Source of the DNA: Paraburkholderia sprentiae WSM5005
Lineage (GTDB): Bacteria; Pseudomonadota; Gammaproteobacteria; Burkholderiales; Burkholderiaceae
Assembly (NCBI RefSeq): GCF_001865575.2
Contig: NZ_CP017562.2
Location: forward strand, 1,178,001 to 1,242,000
Direction: 5' to 3'
Length of the DNA: 64,000 nucleotides
Under the pieces are notes generated by a model that was given only the letters and a program-made list of their open reading frames with translations, did not search any database and had not been told where the DNA came from. Shown piece after piece: positions 28,374-40,328 of the stretch; position 1 is the first letter of the stretch, and each line of letters starts with the position of its first letter. The position numbers and the translations under genes were made by a program.

Positions 28374-31365
28374 GTTGACGTGCTCCTTCGCTGTCGTAGA
28401 ACACCGGACTCGCGATTTTCGCCGCGATCTGTTTGCCGCTCGCGAGCGGAATCGTGACGGTCGTGCCGATCTTGTCGAGACCGCCCTTGACGACCGCCAT
28501 CGCGATCGAGCGCTTGAGGATCGGGCTGTAATAGCTCGACGTGACGTGTCCCAACATCGGCGCGGTATCGCCCTGAAACGGACCCGCGACGATCTGCGAG
28601 CCTTCGGGGATCACGAACGACGCATCGTCCGCGAGCAGCCCGACCAGTTGCTTGCGCCCCGCTTTCGCGGTGTCCGAGCGGGCGAGCGAGCGCTTGCCGA
28701 GAAAATCTTTCGACTTCGCGACGAGCCCGCTCATGCCGATGTCGTGCGGCGTCATCGAGCCGTCCGTATCCTGGCCGACGATGATGTAGCCCTTCTCCGC
28801 GCGCAGCACGTGCATCGTCTCGGTGCCGTACGGCGTGATGTCGAACTCCGCGCCCGCGGCCATCAACGCTTCCCACACCGCGCGCCCGACGTTCGCCGGC
28901 ACGTTCACTTCATACGCGAGTTCGCCCGAGAAGCTGATGCGCATTACGCGCGCCGCCGCCCCCGCCACGGTGCCTTCGCGATATGTCATGAACGGGAACG
29001 CCGCATTCGCGAAGTCGATGTCGTCACAGACCTTTTGCAGCAGCTTGCGGCTCATCGGCCCGACCACCGCGAACGTCGCCCAGTGATCGGTGACCGACGC
29101 GAGCCGCACGCGCATATCGGGCCATTCGGTTTGCAGCCAGCGTTCGAGCCACGTGAGCACGCGCGCCGCGCCGCCGGTGGTGGTCGTCATCATGTAATGC
29201 TGCTCGGCGAGGCGCACGGTGACGCCATCGTCGAAGATCATGCCGTTTTCGTCGAGCATCAAACCGTAGCGGCACTTGCCGACTTCGAGCTTGGTCCACG
29301 GATTCGTGTACACCCAGTTCAGCAGCTTCGCGGCGTCGGGGCCCTGAATGTCGATCTTGCCGAGCGTCGACGCATCGAGAATGCCGACGCTCGTGCGCAC
29401 CGCGAGCGCTTCGCGCGCCACCGCCGCGTGCAGGTCTTCGCCCGCCTTCGGGTAGTACCACGGACGCTTCCAGTTGCCGACGTCCTCGAACGCGGCGCCG
29501 TTTTCCACATGCCATTCGTGCACCGCGGTCTTGCGCACCGGATCGAGCCATTCGCCCAGTTCGCGGCCGGCGAAGGTGCCGAACGTGACCGGCGTGTAGT
29601 TCGGCCGGAACGTCGTGGTGCCGGTCTCGGGAATGGTCTTGCCGAGCGCCTGCGCGAGAATCGCCATGCCGTTGATGTTGCCGAGTTTGCCCTGGTCGGT
29701 GCCGAAGCCCATCGCGGTGTAGCGCTTCACGTGTTCGACGGATTCGAAACCTTCACGTGCGGCGAGGAAGATGTCGGCGGCCGCCACGTCGTTCTGGAAA
29801 TCGACGAACTGCTTGGGCCCGCGCGTGGCCAGCTCACGTCCGCCGACGAGCCACAGCGGTTCCAGCTTCGTTTCGCTCAACTCGGCGATCTGCACCGGGT
29901 TCGGCCGCACGGCGACGTACCCGGCCGCGCGCGCCGCTTCGACGCCGGCGTCGAACGCGAAGCGGATGCCCTGGCCAAGCGTGAAGTCGCCCGCGCAGGC
30001 GCCGACGCTGGTTTCCGGCTGGAGCGCCTTGCCCGGCACGAAGCAAGCCTTGTCGTCATGCCAATGCGCCTTGCCGCCGGACTGCGCGAACAGATGCAGC
30101 ACCGGGCTCCAGCCGCCCGACATCGCGAGCAGATCGCACGGCAGCTCGCCCTGCTGCGCGGCGAGCCGCCCTTTTTCATACGAGGCGATCGCCACCGACG
30201 CGACGCGCAGCTTGCCGCGCGCCGCCGTGACGACCGTGCCGTTCAGTACCTTGATGCCATGGCGGCGCGCGAGCACGGGCAGCGTGCCCTTCGATTCGCC
30301 CGCGCGCGGATCGATCACGCTCACCTGGGCGCCGGCCGCTTTCAGGTCGAGCGCGCATTGATAGCCGTCATCGTTGTTCGTGAACACGACCGCGTTGCGC
30401 CCCGGCAGCACCGCGTAGCGATGCAGATAGGTCGACACCGCCGACGCGAGCATCACGCCTGGCAAATCGTTATTGCCGAACACGATCGGCCGCTCATGGG
30501 CGCCGGTCGCGAGGATCACGCGTTTCGCGCGGATTTTCCACAACAGTTCGCGCGTGCCTTTGCGTTGCGACACGGGCAGATGATCGGTCAGACGCTGCGT
30601 GACCGTGACGAGATTGTGGTCCTGATAGCCGAACGCGGTGCTGCGGCTCAGGATCTTCACGTCGGGCAATTGCCGCAGTTCGTCCTCGATTTTCTGCACC
30701 CACTGCAGCGCGGGCTTGCCGTCGATCTCCGCGCCGCAGGACAGCAGCGTGCCGCCGAGCTCGGGCTGATCGTCGACGAGCGTCACGCGCGCACCGGACA
30801 AGGCCGCCGCGTGCGCGGCCGCGAGCCCGGTCGGGCCGCCGCCGACCACCAGCACGTCACAATGCGCGAAGCACTTGTCGTAGCGGTCGGCGTCGCGCTG
30901 TGACGGCGCGGTGCCGAGGCCGGCCGCATCGCGAATCGCTTCCTCGTACTTCGGCCACAATTTACGCGGCCACATGAAGGTCTTGTAGTAGAAGCCCGCC
31001 GGAATGAAGCGCGCGATCTTCTGGTTGATCGCCATGCGGTCCTTCTCGATGCTCGGCTTCGCGTTCACGCTGCTCGCGACGAGCCCCTGGTACAACTCGA
31101 CCTCGGTGGCCCGCGCGTTCGGCACCGTGTAGGCGCCGGTCTCGAGCTGCACGATCGCGTTCGGCTCCTCGACGCCCGCGGTCACGATGCCGCGCGGCCG
31201 ATGATATTTCCAGCTGCGCGCGACGAAATGCACGCCGTTGGCGAGCAGTGCCGAGGCGAGCGTATCGCCCTGATAGCCCTGGTATTCGACGCCGTTGAAC
31301 GTGAAGCTGAGCGCAATCGCGCGGTTGATGCGGCCGCCGGTCGGGAGTCGGTCTTTCTGGCTCAT
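28363..31365 (-). CDS. soxA: Sarcosine oxidase, alpha subunit
   Basis: A protein of 1000 residues. An N-terminal 2Fe-2S-like (Fer2_4) domain lies at about 15-100 (HRPRGIVTAGVEEPNA). An NAD/FAD dinucleotide module follows (CDVLVVGGGPTGLAAAHAAA, then ILATGAHERP). The C-terminal GcvT-like folate-binding domain lies at about 600-1000 (VGILDASTLGKIDIQGPDA). The complex oxidises sarcosine to glycine and H2O2, placing the methyl group on tetrahydrofolate. The ATG at 31365 overlaps the soxD stop (ATGA). The longer frame to 31746 covers soxD. Confidence 0.96.
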   Translation of the reverse strand: MSQKDRLPTGGRINRAIALSFTFNGVEYQGYQGDTLASALLANGVHFVARSWKYHRPRGIVTAGVEEPNAIVQLETGAYTVPNARATEVELYQGLVASSVNAKPSIEKDRMAINQKIARFIPAGFYYKTFMWPRKLWPKYEEAIRDAAGLGTAPSQRDADRYDKCFAHCDVLVVGGGPTGLAAAHAAALSGARVTLVDDQPELGGTLLSCGAEIDGKPALQWVQKIEDELRQLPDVKILSRSTAFGYQDHNLVTVTQRLTDHLPVSQRKGTRELLWKIRAKRVILATGAHERPIVFGNNDLPGVMLASAVSTYLHRYAVLPGRNAVVFTNNDDGYQCALDLKAAGAQVSVIDPRAGESKGTLPVLARRHGIKVLNGTVVTAARGKLRVASVAIASYEKGRLAAQQGELPCDLLAMSGGWSPVLHLFAQSGGKAHWHDDKACFVPGKALQPETSVGACAGDFTLGQGIRFAFDAGVEAARAAGYVAVRPNPVQIAELSETKLEPLWLVGGRELATRGPKQFVDFQNDVAAADIFLAAREGFESVEHVKRYTAMGFGTDQGKLGNINGMAILAQALGKTIPETGTTTFRPNYTPVTFGTFAGRELGEWLDPVRKTAVHEWHVENGAAFEDVGNWKRPWYYPKAGEDLHAAVAREALAVRTSVGILDASTLGKIDIQGPDAAKLLNWVYTNPWTKLEVGKCRYGLMLDENGMIFDDGVTVRLAEQHYMMTTTTGGAARVLTWLERWLQTEWPDMRVRLASVTDHWATFAVVGPMSRKLLQKVCDDIDFANAAFPFMTYREGTVAGAAARVMRISFSGELAYEVNVPANVGRAVWEALMAAGAEFDITPYGTETMHVLRAEKGYIIVGQDTDGSMTPHDIGMSGLVAKSKDFLGKRSLARSDTAKAGRKQLVGLLADDASFVIPEGSQIVAGPFQGDTAPMLGHVTSSYYSPILKRSIAMAVVKGGLDKIGTTVTIPLASGKQIAAKIASPVFYDSEGARQHVE

Positions 31366-31697
31366 GATGCGTTGCCCTCTTGTGCTTTTACGTCGGCGTT
31401 GCCTGCCTGTGCGTCGCGACCGTCCAGCGCCAGCAACGGACGCTCGAACGTTTCGTAGCCCTGGAACGCGTAGCTGACGGTGTCGCGCTGCGCCTTGAAC
31501 CAGCGGCGGCAGCCTTGCGCGTGCAGCCACTGCTCGCGATGCACGCCGCGCGGGTTCTTGCGCATGAACAGATAGTCGCCCCATTCCTTGTCGGTGAGCG
31601 TGTCGGTGTCGAGCGGGCGGGCAATGTCCGCCTCGCCGCCGCAGGAGAATTCGGTTTCGGCGCGGGGACCGCACCACGGGCATTCGATCAGCAACAT
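31362..31697 (-). CDS. soxD: Sarcosine oxidase, delta subunit
   Basis: A protein of 111 residues with the zinc-binding pattern of SoxD: CPWCGPR near the N terminus, then SCGGEA, followed by EWGDYLFMRKNPRGVHREQW, which is highly conserved in the family. It is the small structural subunit of heterotetrameric sarcosine oxidase. It lies between soxB (17-base gap) and soxA (4-base overlap). Confidence 0.95.
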   Translation of the reverse strand: MLLIECPWCGPRAETEFSCGGEADIARPLDTDTLTDKEWGDYLFMRKNPRGVHREQWLHAQGCRRWFKAQRDTVSYAFQGYETFERPLLALDGRDAQAGNADVKAQEGNAS

Positions 31698-31714
31698 CTG
31701 TGTCTCCTTGTCGA

Positions 31715-32959
31715 CTAGTGGGCCACGGCGGCAGCGCCATGCTCATCGATCAGATGACCGGTATAGAACCGATCCAGCGAGAACGGCGCATTCAACGGAT
31801 GCGGTTCGTCCTGCGCGATCGTGTGCGCAAAGACCCACCCCGAGCCGGGCGTCGCCTTGAAGCCGCCCGTCCCCCACCCGCAATTGAAATACAGCCCCTT
31901 CACGTCGGTCTTGCTGATGATCGGACACGCGTCCGGCGACACATCGACGATGCCGCCCCACTGCCGGTTCATCCGCACGCGAGAAAACACCGGGAACATT
32001 TCGACGATCGCCTCGAGCGTGCCCTCGATGATCTGGAAGCTGCCGCGCTGCCCAAACCCCGTGTACTGATCGACGCCCGCGCCGATCACGAGATCGCCCT
32101 TGTCGGACTGGCTGATATACGCGTGGACTGCGTTCGACATCACGACCGTGTTGACGACCGGCTTGATCGGCTCCGACACCAGCGCCTGCAACGGATGGCT
32201 TTCGAGCGGCAGCCGCACGCCGGCCATATCGGCGAGCGTCGAGGTGTTGCCGGCCGCGACCACAGCGACCTTCTTTGCCTTGATGAAGCCTTTCGTCGTG
32301 TCGACGCCCGTCACCTGGCCGCCATCGCGACGAATGCCGACGACCTGGCAGTTCTGCACGATATCGACGCCGGCCTGGTCCGCGCCGCGCGCGAAACCCC
32401 AGGCCACCGCATCGTGCCGCGCAACGCCGCCGCGCCGCTGGATCGATGCGCCGAGCACCGGGTAGCGACTGTTCAGATTGATGGTCGGCTCGAGTTCCTT
32501 GATCTGGGCGGGCGTGAGGAATTCGGCGTCGACGCCGTTCAGGCGGTTCGCGTTGACGCGGCGTTCGGTGTCGCGCACATCTTGCAGCGTATGCGCGAGA
32601 TTCATCACGCCGCGCTGGCTGAACATCACGTTGTAGTTCAGATCCTGCGCGAGCCCTTCCCACAGCTTCATCGCTTTCTCATAGAGCGCGGCGGATTCGT
32701 CCCACAGATAGTTCGAACGCACGATCGTCGTATTGCGCGCGGTATTGCCGCCGCCGATCCAGTTCTTCTCGAGCACCGCGATATTGCGCACGCCGTGCTC
32801 CTTCGCGAGGTAGTACGCGGTCGCAAGACCGTGCCCCCCACCGCCGACGATCACGACGTCGTACTCACGTTTGGGCTCGGGGCTGCGCCATTGCCGCTCC
32901 CAGTTCTCGTGATACGACATCCCGTTGCGCAGCAGGCTGAATATCGAATAGCGGCTCAT
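31715..32959 (-). CDS. soxB: Sarcosine oxidase, beta subunit
   Basis: A protein of 414 residues with a DAO-type FAD fold ([24 protein letters not shown] near residue 33). It carries the covalent FMN/FAD active site that oxidises sarcosine. The segments [12 protein letters not shown] and [21 protein letters not shown] are family hallmarks. It is second in the operon, 37 bases after the serine dehydratase gene. Confidence 0.96.
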   Translation of the reverse strand: MSRYSIFSLLRNGMSYHENWERQWRSPEPKREYDVVIVGGGGHGLATAYYLAKEHGVRNIAVLEKNWIGGGNTARNTTIVRSNYLWDESAALYEKAMKLWEGLAQDLNYNVMFSQRGVMNLAHTLQDVRDTERRVNANRLNGVDAEFLTPAQIKELEPTINLNSRYPVLGASIQRRGGVARHDAVAWGFARGADQAGVDIVQNCQVVGIRRDGGQVTGVDTTKGFIKAKKVAVVAAGNTSTLADMAGVRLPLESHPLQALVSEPIKPVVNTVVMSNAVHAYISQSDKGDLVIGAGVDQYTGFGQRGSFQIIEGTLEAIVEMFPVFSRVRMNRQWGGIVDVSPDACPIISKTDVKGLYFNCGWGTGGFKATPGSGWVFAHTIAQDEPHPLNAPFSLDRFYTGHLIDEHGAAAVAH

Positions 32960-32996
32960 CGTCGGTCCTTTGCGGTTTTGCTGAAGCTGTGCGGCT

Positions 32997-34391
<1,395 letters not shown>

Positions 34392-34662
34392 GGCTAGCCT
34401 TGTGCGTTGGGCCTTGCGCGTTGCGATGACCGGAGCGTTTCGCGCTGACTGATGCGCCCGGATGGAATGTACGTATTGCACCGCACGGCGGGCCGGACCG
34501 ATAGAATAAAAACGGCATCGCAGTGGGATGGCGTCGTCAAGCATCGCGACAGGCGCCCGATTGCGGCCGGCCATTCTTAAGGCCCGGGTGCTATGCTTGC
34601 CTTCACCCTTCGGTTCACGTTCGTTCCTCTTTCGCAGTGCCTTTCGCCGAACCGCCGCGCGC

Positions 34663-35745
34663 ATGAATTCCGCTCAAACGCTTGCCCCTCCCTCGCTCGA
34701 TACCGCCACGAAGCAGCGCATCCGCTTCGGCATCATCCTGCTGCCGAACTTCACGCTGACCGCGTTCTCGGGTTTCGTCGACCTGCTGCGCCTGTCCGCC
34801 GACGAAGGCGACTTCAGCAAGCCGGTGCGCTGCTCGTGGAGCGTGATCGGGGAAACCCTTGCTCCGGTGCGCGCGAGTTGCGGCATCCAGATCACGCCGT
34901 GGGAAACCTTCGAGAACGCCGAAAAGTTCGACTACGTGGTGGTGGTCGGCGGACTGCTGCACTCGGGGCCGGCCGCGAGCGAGGCGACGCTCGCGTTCAT
35001 CCGCCGCGCCGCCGCCCGCGACGCGACGCTGGTCGGCATGTGCACCGGCGTGTTCTCGCTGATGCGCGCGGGCGTGCTCGACGGCCATCGCGTTTGCGTG
35101 AGCTGGTTTCACTACTGGGATTTCATCGAGCGCTTTCCGTCGGTCGACGAACAGCTGCTGGTCGCCGACCGGCTGTTCGTGATCGACCGGCGGCGCATCA
35201 CCTGTTCCGGCGGCCGTGCGTCGATCGACGTCGCCGCCGCGATTCTGCTGCGTCATTTCGAAACCGCCACGGTGCAAAAGGCGCTGCGCATTCTGCTCGT
35301 CGACGACCTGCAGAAAGGCAACGCGCCGCAACCGCATCCGCCTGGTCTCGCACCGGCCTCGCATCCGAAGGTCAAGCGCGCGATCCTGCTGATGGAGCAG
35401 CACGTGGGCCGCGCGCTGTCGCTCGACGAGCTGGCGGGCAAGCTCGATCTGTCGCCGCGTCAGCTCGAGCGGCTCTTCAAGGCGCAGACCGGCAAGGCGC
35501 CGCAGGCTTACGCGAAGCTGGTGCGTCTGCGCACCGCCGCGTGGCTGCTGACGAGTTCGGACAAGACCGTCGCCGATATCGCGTCGAGCTGCGGCTTTTC
35601 GGACGCGTCGCACCTGGGACGGGAATTTCGCAAACAGTTCGGCGTGCCGCCGATCATGTATCGCGAGCAGCGTGGCACGGCGGCGCAAGCCGACGATGAC
35701 GCGAACTACGACGAAACCTTTCCGGGCCGCGCGCAGGCACTCTGA
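34663..35745 (+). CDS. GATase1/AraC-family regulator divergent from the sox operon
   Basis: A regulator of 360 residues of the GbdR/GlxA class. It has a DJ-1/PfpI-like sensor domain ([38 protein letters not shown]) and a C-terminal AraC HTH domain ([38 protein letters not shown]). It is divergent from sdaA-soxBDAG across 271 bases. This suggests a role like the sarcosine-sensing regulator SouR of Pseudomonas, but the ligand cannot be read from sequence. The start at 34663 is the family-like choice. Upstream in-frame ATGs extend into the promoter region. Confidence 0.82.
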   Translation: MNSAQTLAPPSLDTATKQRIRFGIILLPNFTLTAFSGFVDLLRLSADEGDFSKPVRCSWSVIGETLAPVRASCGIQITPWETFENAEKFDYVVVVGGLLHSGPAASEATLAFIRRAAARDATLVGMCTGVFSLMRAGVLDGHRVCVSWFHYWDFIERFPSVDEQLLVADRLFVIDRRRITCSGGRASIDVAAAILLRHFETATVQKALRILLVDDLQKGNAPQPHPPGLAPASHPKVKRAILLMEQHVGRALSLDELAGKLDLSPRQLERLFKAQTGKAPQAYAKLVRLRTAAWLLTSSDKTVADIASSCGFSDASHLGREFRKQFGVPPIMYREQRGTAAQADDDANYDETFPGRAQAL

Positions 35746-35776
35746 CTTAGCGCAGCGCGCGGGGCCGCGGCGCCCG

Positions 35777-36790
35777 CTACTCCGACAAGCGTCGTTCGAC
35801 ACTCGGCGCATGCCCGAACTGCGCGCGATACGCCTTGCTGAAATGACATGGCGAATGAAAACCGCACACCGTGGTCACGCGCGCGATCGACGCGTCGGTA
35901 TTGCGCAGCAGCTCGCGCGCGCGGCGCAGCCGCAAGCTCAGGTAGTAATGCGTCGGCGACACGTTCAGGAATAGCTTGAACATCCGCTGCAAATGACGCT
36001 GCGACAGCTTGACGAGCCGCGCGAGTTCATCGAGCGACAGCGGTTCCTCGATGTTCGCTTCCATCAGCCGCACGACTTCGATTAGCTCGGCGCGCGACAG
36101 GCCGACTCGCGCGTCGACCGGAATGTGCTGGTAATCGGTCGAGCCGCGAATCCGCTCGACGATGAACTGCTCCGACACCTGCGCGGCCACCGCGGAGCCC
36201 AGCCGCATGCCGACCAGATGCAGCATCAGATCGAGCGGCGCGGTGCCGCCGGTGCAGGTCAGCCGGTCGCGGTCGACCACGAACAGGTCGTCGTCGAAAT
36301 GCACGTGCGGATAACGCTGGTGCAACGGCGACATGTCCTCCCAATGCACGGTCGCGCGATAGCCGTCGAGCAGCCCGGCCGCGAGCAGCGCATACGGGCC
36401 CGTGCAGATGCCGCCGAGCGGCACGCGTTGCGCGGCCACCTCGCGCAGCAGCGCGATCACCGCGTCGTTCACGTACTCGCGCACGTGCCAGCCCGCGCAC
36501 ACGAACAGCAGGTCCGGCATGCCGGTCTCGGCGAGCGTGGCGGTCGGCTTCACCGTGATGCCGTTGCTCGCGCGCGCCGGCTCGCCGTCCGGCGTGATCA
36601 CCGACCACCGGTAGTGCTGCGCGCGGCCGACGTAGTTCGCCATGCGCAGCACCTCGACCGCGCTCGTGAACGCGATCATCGAAAAGTTCGGCAACGTCAG
36701 AAAGCCGACGTGCGCGACGGCGCGCAATCGCGCATCGGCTTCGGTGGAGACGATCGCGTCGCGCTTCATGGTCGCATTCGATAGCCGCAT
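35777..36790 (-). CDS. GATase1/AraC-family regulator in the transporter operon
   Basis: A regulator of 337 residues, a third GbdR-like protein and close in pattern to the gbdR product (VEVLRMANYVGRAQHYRWSV; ICTGPYALLAAGLLDG; LARLVKLSQRHLQRMFKLF). It lies 12 bases after the permease gene and is co-directional with it, so it is likely cotranscribed with the ABC transporter and may tune uptake of choline, betaine or carnitine. No strong ribosome binding site is visible. An internal ATG at 36769 is also possible. Confidence 0.83.
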   Translation of the reverse strand: MRLSNATMKRDAIVSTEADARLRAVAHVGFLTLPNFSMIAFTSAVEVLRMANYVGRAQHYRWSVITPDGEPARASNGITVKPTATLAETGMPDLLFVCAGWHVREYVNDAVIALLREVAAQRVPLGGICTGPYALLAAGLLDGYRATVHWEDMSPLHQRYPHVHFDDDLFVVDRDRLTCTGGTAPLDLMLHLVGMRLGSAVAAQVSEQFIVERIRGSTDYQHIPVDARVGLSRAELIEVVRLMEANIEEPLSLDELARLVKLSQRHLQRMFKLFLNVSPTHYYLSLRLRRARELLRNTDASIARVTTVCGFHSPCHFSKAYRAQFGHAPSVERRLSE

Positions 36791-36802
36791 CGGATCAGCG
36801 CA

Positions 36803-37705
36803 TCAGCCGTGTTGCGCCGCCGGCTCGCGGCGCACTTTCAGCGCATTGCGCAAACCCGCGAATAGCGGTGCGCGCGCCTTGCCCGGCGCGCGGCCGAAGC
36901 TCTCGGTGATGCGGTCCAGAATGATCGCCAGCATCACGACCGACATCCCGCTTTCGAAGCCGAGTCCGATATCGAGCCGCTGGATGCTCGCGAGCACGTC
37001 GTTGCCCAGGCCGCCCGCGCCGACCATCGACGCGATGATCACCATCGACAGCGCCATCATGATGGTCTGGTTCACGCCGGTCATGATCGATGGCAGCGCG
37101 TTCGGAAACTGTACCTTGTACAGCAGTTGCCACGGCGTGCAGCCGAACGCCTGTCCCGCTTCGACGATTTCGCGATTCACGTGCTTGATGCCGAGCGCAG
37201 TCAGACGCACCGCGGGCGGCATCGCGAAGATCACGGTCGACAGGATGCCCGGCACGCGACCGAGGCCAAATAGCATCGCGGCCGGAATCAGATAAACGAA
37301 CGCGGGCATCGTCTGCATCAAATCGAGCACGGGGCGCACGATCATTTCGACGGTGCGGCTCTTCGCCATCGAGATGCCGAGTGGCACGCCGAGCACGAGA
37401 CTGATTACCGTCGACGACAGTGTGAGGCCGAGCGTGATCACCATCTGATCCCAGAAGCCGGTGCCATAGATCAACAGCAGCGCCGCCAGCGTAAACAACG
37501 CGAAGCGCCAGCCGACCCGCCACAAGCCGATGCCGACGAAGAACGCCATCAGCGCCCACATCGGCACGGCCTGCAAACCGTGCTCGACCGCCGCGGCAAA
37601 GCTCTCGATGACCTTGCCGATCGTGTCGAAGGTTTTCGCATCGTGATCGAGCAGGTAGTGAACGCCGTGATCGACCCAGGCGCCAAGTGGAATGACTTCA
37701 GACAT
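36803..37705 (-). CDS. Quaternary amine ABC transporter permease (ProW-like)
   Basis: An inner-membrane permease of 300 residues with about six membrane segments. The binding-protein-dependent transport domain contains the EAA loop (VEAGQAFGCTPWQLLYKVQFPNALPSIMTG). It belongs to the glycine betaine/choline/proline family. It overlaps the ATPase gene end by 8 bases. No substrate-binding protein is adjacent. The orphan binding protein at 10813-11670 is a candidate partner. Confidence 0.93.
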   Translation of the reverse strand: MSEVIPLGAWVDHGVHYLLDHDAKTFDTIGKVIESFAAAVEHGLQAVPMWALMAFFVGIGLWRVGWRFALFTLAALLLIYGTGFWDQMVITLGLTLSSTVISLVLGVPLGISMAKSRTVEMIVRPVLDLMQTMPAFVYLIPAAMLFGLGRVPGILSTVIFAMPPAVRLTALGIKHVNREIVEAGQAFGCTPWQLLYKVQFPNALPSIMTGVNQTIMMALSMVIIASMVGAGGLGNDVLASIQRLDIGLGFESGMSVVMLAIILDRITESFGRAPGKARAPLFAGLRNALKVRREPAAQHG

Positions 37706-38873
37706 GGGAGCCTCGATGGCGCGTGAGAACGTTCAGCACGTTCGTCTTGTTGACCGAACCGCAGTAGGAGCCGTCCGCTTCGACGACGGGCAGCGGCGCG
37801 TGGCTCGCCACCACGCGCTCGACTACGTCGTCGAGCGGCGTGCTGCGGCGGATGCATTCGATCTGGTTGAGCTGCGGCGACGCGCTGCCGGTCGCATCGC
37901 GGCACACGAAGCCGCGGATCCGGCGCTCGCTGTCGAGCACGAACGCGTAGTCGGCGCTGCCGTTGAGCATCGCGGCGACGCTCGACGCGTCGATGTGCGG
38001 CGAGTGCATCAACGGCACGGCATCGGTCTGCATCAGATCGCCGGCCGTCAGATAGCGGCTCGTGTCGATGCCTTCGAAGAACGCGCGCACGTAGTCGTCG
38101 GCCGGATTCTTGATGATTTCCTGTGGCGTGCCGATCTGCACGACGTGCCCGCCTTCCATGATCGCGATGCGCGTGCCGATGCGCATCGCCTCCTCCAGAT
38201 CGTGCGACACGAACAGGATCGTGCGCTGCTGCTCGCGTTGCAATTCGAGCAGCACGTTCTGCATTTCCTTGCGCTTGAGCGGATCGAGCGCGGAGAACGC
38301 CTCGTCCATGATCATCAGCGACGGGTTGACCGCGAGCGCGCGGGCGAGCCCGACGCGCTGCTGCATGCCGCCTGACAGCTCGGCGGGCAGTTTCTGCGCG
38401 AACGGCGCAAGGCCAACCTGTTCGAGCACCGTCAGCGCCCGCGCCTCGCGCTCCTTGCGGCCGACGCCCGCGACCTCGAGCCCGAACGCCGCGTTGGCCA
38501 GCACGCTGCGCTGCGGCATCAGCGCGAACGACTGGAACACCATGCTCATGTCCTTGCGGCGCAGCGCGGTGAGCTCGGCGCGCGGCACGCTCGCGACATC
38601 GCGGCCGTCGATCAGCACCTTGCCGGCGCTTGGCTCGACGAGCCGATTGATCAGGCGAATCAGCGTCGACTTGCCCGAGCCCGACAGGCCCATCAGCACG
38701 AAGATCTCGCCCTCGCGAACCTCGAACGACGCGTCGTGGACGCCGACGATCTGACCGGTGCGGGCAAACACTTCCTCTTTCGTGGCGCCGCTGGCCAGCA
38801 TCGCGAGCGCCTGTTTGGGGTTGGTGCCGAACACCTTGCACAGTCCTTCGACCACGACCTTGGGGGAATTCAT
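37698..38873 (-). CDS. Quaternary amine ABC transporter ATPase (ProV-like)
   Basis: An ATPase of 391 residues. It has Walker A GLSGSGKST, signature LSGGMQQRVGLARAL, Walker B LMIMDEAFSALD, and C-terminal CBS-type regulatory repeats (DYAFVLDSERRIRGFV, then PLPVVEADGSYCG), as in ProV/OpuAA proteins where they sense osmotic strength. The N-terminal segment with GATKEEVFARTG is typical of the choline/betaine group. The ATG at 38873 begins the canonical ATPase. A perfect 6-base inverted repeat (GCGGAC-4-GTCCGC) lies just upstream at 38892-38907. Confidence 0.94.
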   Translation of the reverse strand: MNSPKVVVEGLCKVFGTNPKQALAMLASGATKEEVFARTGQIVGVHDASFEVREGEIFVLMGLSGSGKSTLIRLINRLVEPSAGKVLIDGRDVASVPRAELTALRRKDMSMVFQSFALMPQRSVLANAAFGLEVAGVGRKEREARALTVLEQVGLAPFAQKLPAELSGGMQQRVGLARALAVNPSLMIMDEAFSALDPLKRKEMQNVLLELQREQQRTILFVSHDLEEAMRIGTRIAIMEGGHVVQIGTPQEIIKNPADDYVRAFFEGIDTSRYLTAGDLMQTDAVPLMHSPHIDASSVAAMLNGSADYAFVLDSERRIRGFVCRDATGSASPQLNQIECIRRSTPLDDVVERVVASHAPLPVVEADGSYCGSVNKTNVLNVLTRHRGSHV

Positions 38874-38891
38874 CGGATGCTCTCCTCGCGT

Positions 38892-38907
38892 GCGGACGTC
38901 CGTCCGC
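38892..38907. promoter_or_regulatory. Inverted repeat upstream of the transporter ATPase gene
   Basis: GCGGAC and GTCCGC separated by 4 bases, centred about 27 bases before the ATPase start. It could be an operator or a leader hairpin. There is no T tract, so it is unlikely to be a terminator. Confidence 0.3.
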
Positions 38908-39133
38908 GCTGTGCCTACATAGTTGCCAGAAAAAAGTACGGCTGGCCGACTAATTGCGACAACCACATGAGGAAATGCGACACCCGGCCGCGGCGCGAGC
39001 GCTCGACGCGGCGACGACAGCCTTGTGGGATAAGGGATTGGCGCGGATTGGGCCGGCACGCCGAGTGTGTCGCGCCAGAGCAGATAGTGCTCCGCAACGG
39101 CGGCGAGCGCCAGGCGCCCGCGAGGCGCCCCGC

Positions 39134-40261
39134 TCAGGAAATCGACACGCCCAGCAAGCGGCCGACGCCGAACGTAAACCCCGCCGCGATCAGCCCGATG
39201 ATGATCTGCCGCAGCGCCGAAAACCCCGCGCTGCGCCCGTTGAACAACGACGTGAATACGCCGATCGACGCGAGCGCCAGCATGCTCAGCACGACACACT
39301 GCACGATCGCGCTGACGCCATGCGTCCACAGAAAAGGCATCACCGGGAAAATGGCGCCAAGCGCGAACAAACAGAACGACACCCCCGCCGCCGACCACGG
39401 ATTGCCGCCCAGCTCTGCCGGATCGAGACCGAGCTCTTCGCGCGTGAGGGTGTCGAGCGCCTTGTCCTTGTTGCGCATCATCTGGGACGCCACGCGTTTC
39501 GCCTCGTTCGCGTCGAGCCCTTTCGCGCGGTAGATCAGCGCAAGCTCATGCTCCTCCGCTTCGGGCTGCTCGTCGATCTCCTCGGCTTCCTTCGCGATCT
39601 GCGTGCTCGCGAGTTCGCGTGCGTTGGTGACCGACAGCCATTCGCCGAGCGCCATGGAACAGGCACCGGCGATCAGCCCGGCGAGGCCGGTCAACAGGAT
39701 CGCCTTGTTGCCGGTGCCCGCGCCCGCGACGCCCATGATCAGGCAGAAGTTGGACACGAGGCCGTCGTTCGCGCCGAGGACCGCCGCGCGCAGATCGTTG
39801 CCCGACGATGCGCCCTTGTGCCACGATTCGGCCGACGCAATCCGCGCGCCGGGCGACAGATCGCCATTGCCGGTACCGGCGAGCGTCTGCACGACGGCCG
39901 CGTGATGATGTTCATCGGCCGACATACGGCCCGCGTCGCGTTGGCCTTGATATTTGTTGCGGTCCGCGTATTCGGCGGCGGCGAGCGTCGGCAGCACGAA
40001 GTCCGCGCCGCACAGGCGCACGAGCCCCTTCATCAGACGCGTTTTGACCGCATGCCCTCGGCCTTTCGGTTCGATGCCGTTGGCTCTGAGCTTGTCGGCC
40101 CACACTTGCGCGTGGCTGTGTTCGGATTGTGCGAGATCCTGATAGACCTGCTTGCGGGTCTCGTCTTTCTCGACGTTCGCGAGCGTCTCGTAGAGGGCGG
40201 CGCTATGCAGTTCGTCGGAAAGATTCGCCTTGTAGCGTTTCACTTCATGCCGGGTTGCCAT
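39134..40261 (-). CDS. mbfA: Ferritin-like/VIT1 iron exporter (MbfA type)
   Basis: A membrane protein of 375 residues. The N-terminal rubrerythrin-like di-iron domain (about 1-150) has Glu/His motifs (SDELHSAALYETLANVE, AQSEHSHAQVW, DEHHHAAVVQTL). The C-terminal VIT1/CCC1 domain has about five membrane segments (VLGANDGLVSNFCLIMGVAGA, MALGEWLSV). MbfA proteins export Fe2+ and protect against iron and peroxide stress. The betaine pathway next door makes H2O2 through sarcosine oxidase, so the placement may matter, but that link is inference. The ATG at 40261 follows GAGGCG. Confidence 0.88.
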   Translation of the reverse strand: MATRHEVKRYKANLSDELHSAALYETLANVEKDETRKQVYQDLAQSEHSHAQVWADKLRANGIEPKGRGHAVKTRLMKGLVRLCGADFVLPTLAAAEYADRNKYQGQRDAGRMSADEHHHAAVVQTLAGTGNGDLSPGARIASAESWHKGASSGNDLRAAVLGANDGLVSNFCLIMGVAGAGTGNKAILLTGLAGLIAGACSMALGEWLSVTNARELASTQIAKEAEEIDEQPEAEEHELALIYRAKGLDANEAKRVASQMMRNKDKALDTLTREELGLDPAELGGNPWSAAGVSFCLFALGAIFPVMPFLWTHGVSAIVQCVVLSMLALASIGVFTSLFNGRSAGFSALRQIIIGLIAAGFTFGVGRLLGVSIS

Positions 40262-40328
40262 GATCACGCCTCGCCACTGCCCGGCGCCTCATCAACGATG
40301 CATGCCGCGCCGGGCGTCCGCCTGTTCG

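Noticed and set aside
28267..30903. An 878-residue open frame opposite soxA
   Set aside because: Shadow of soxA in a high-GC region; the translation is repetitive in Arg, His and Ala with no recognisable fold.
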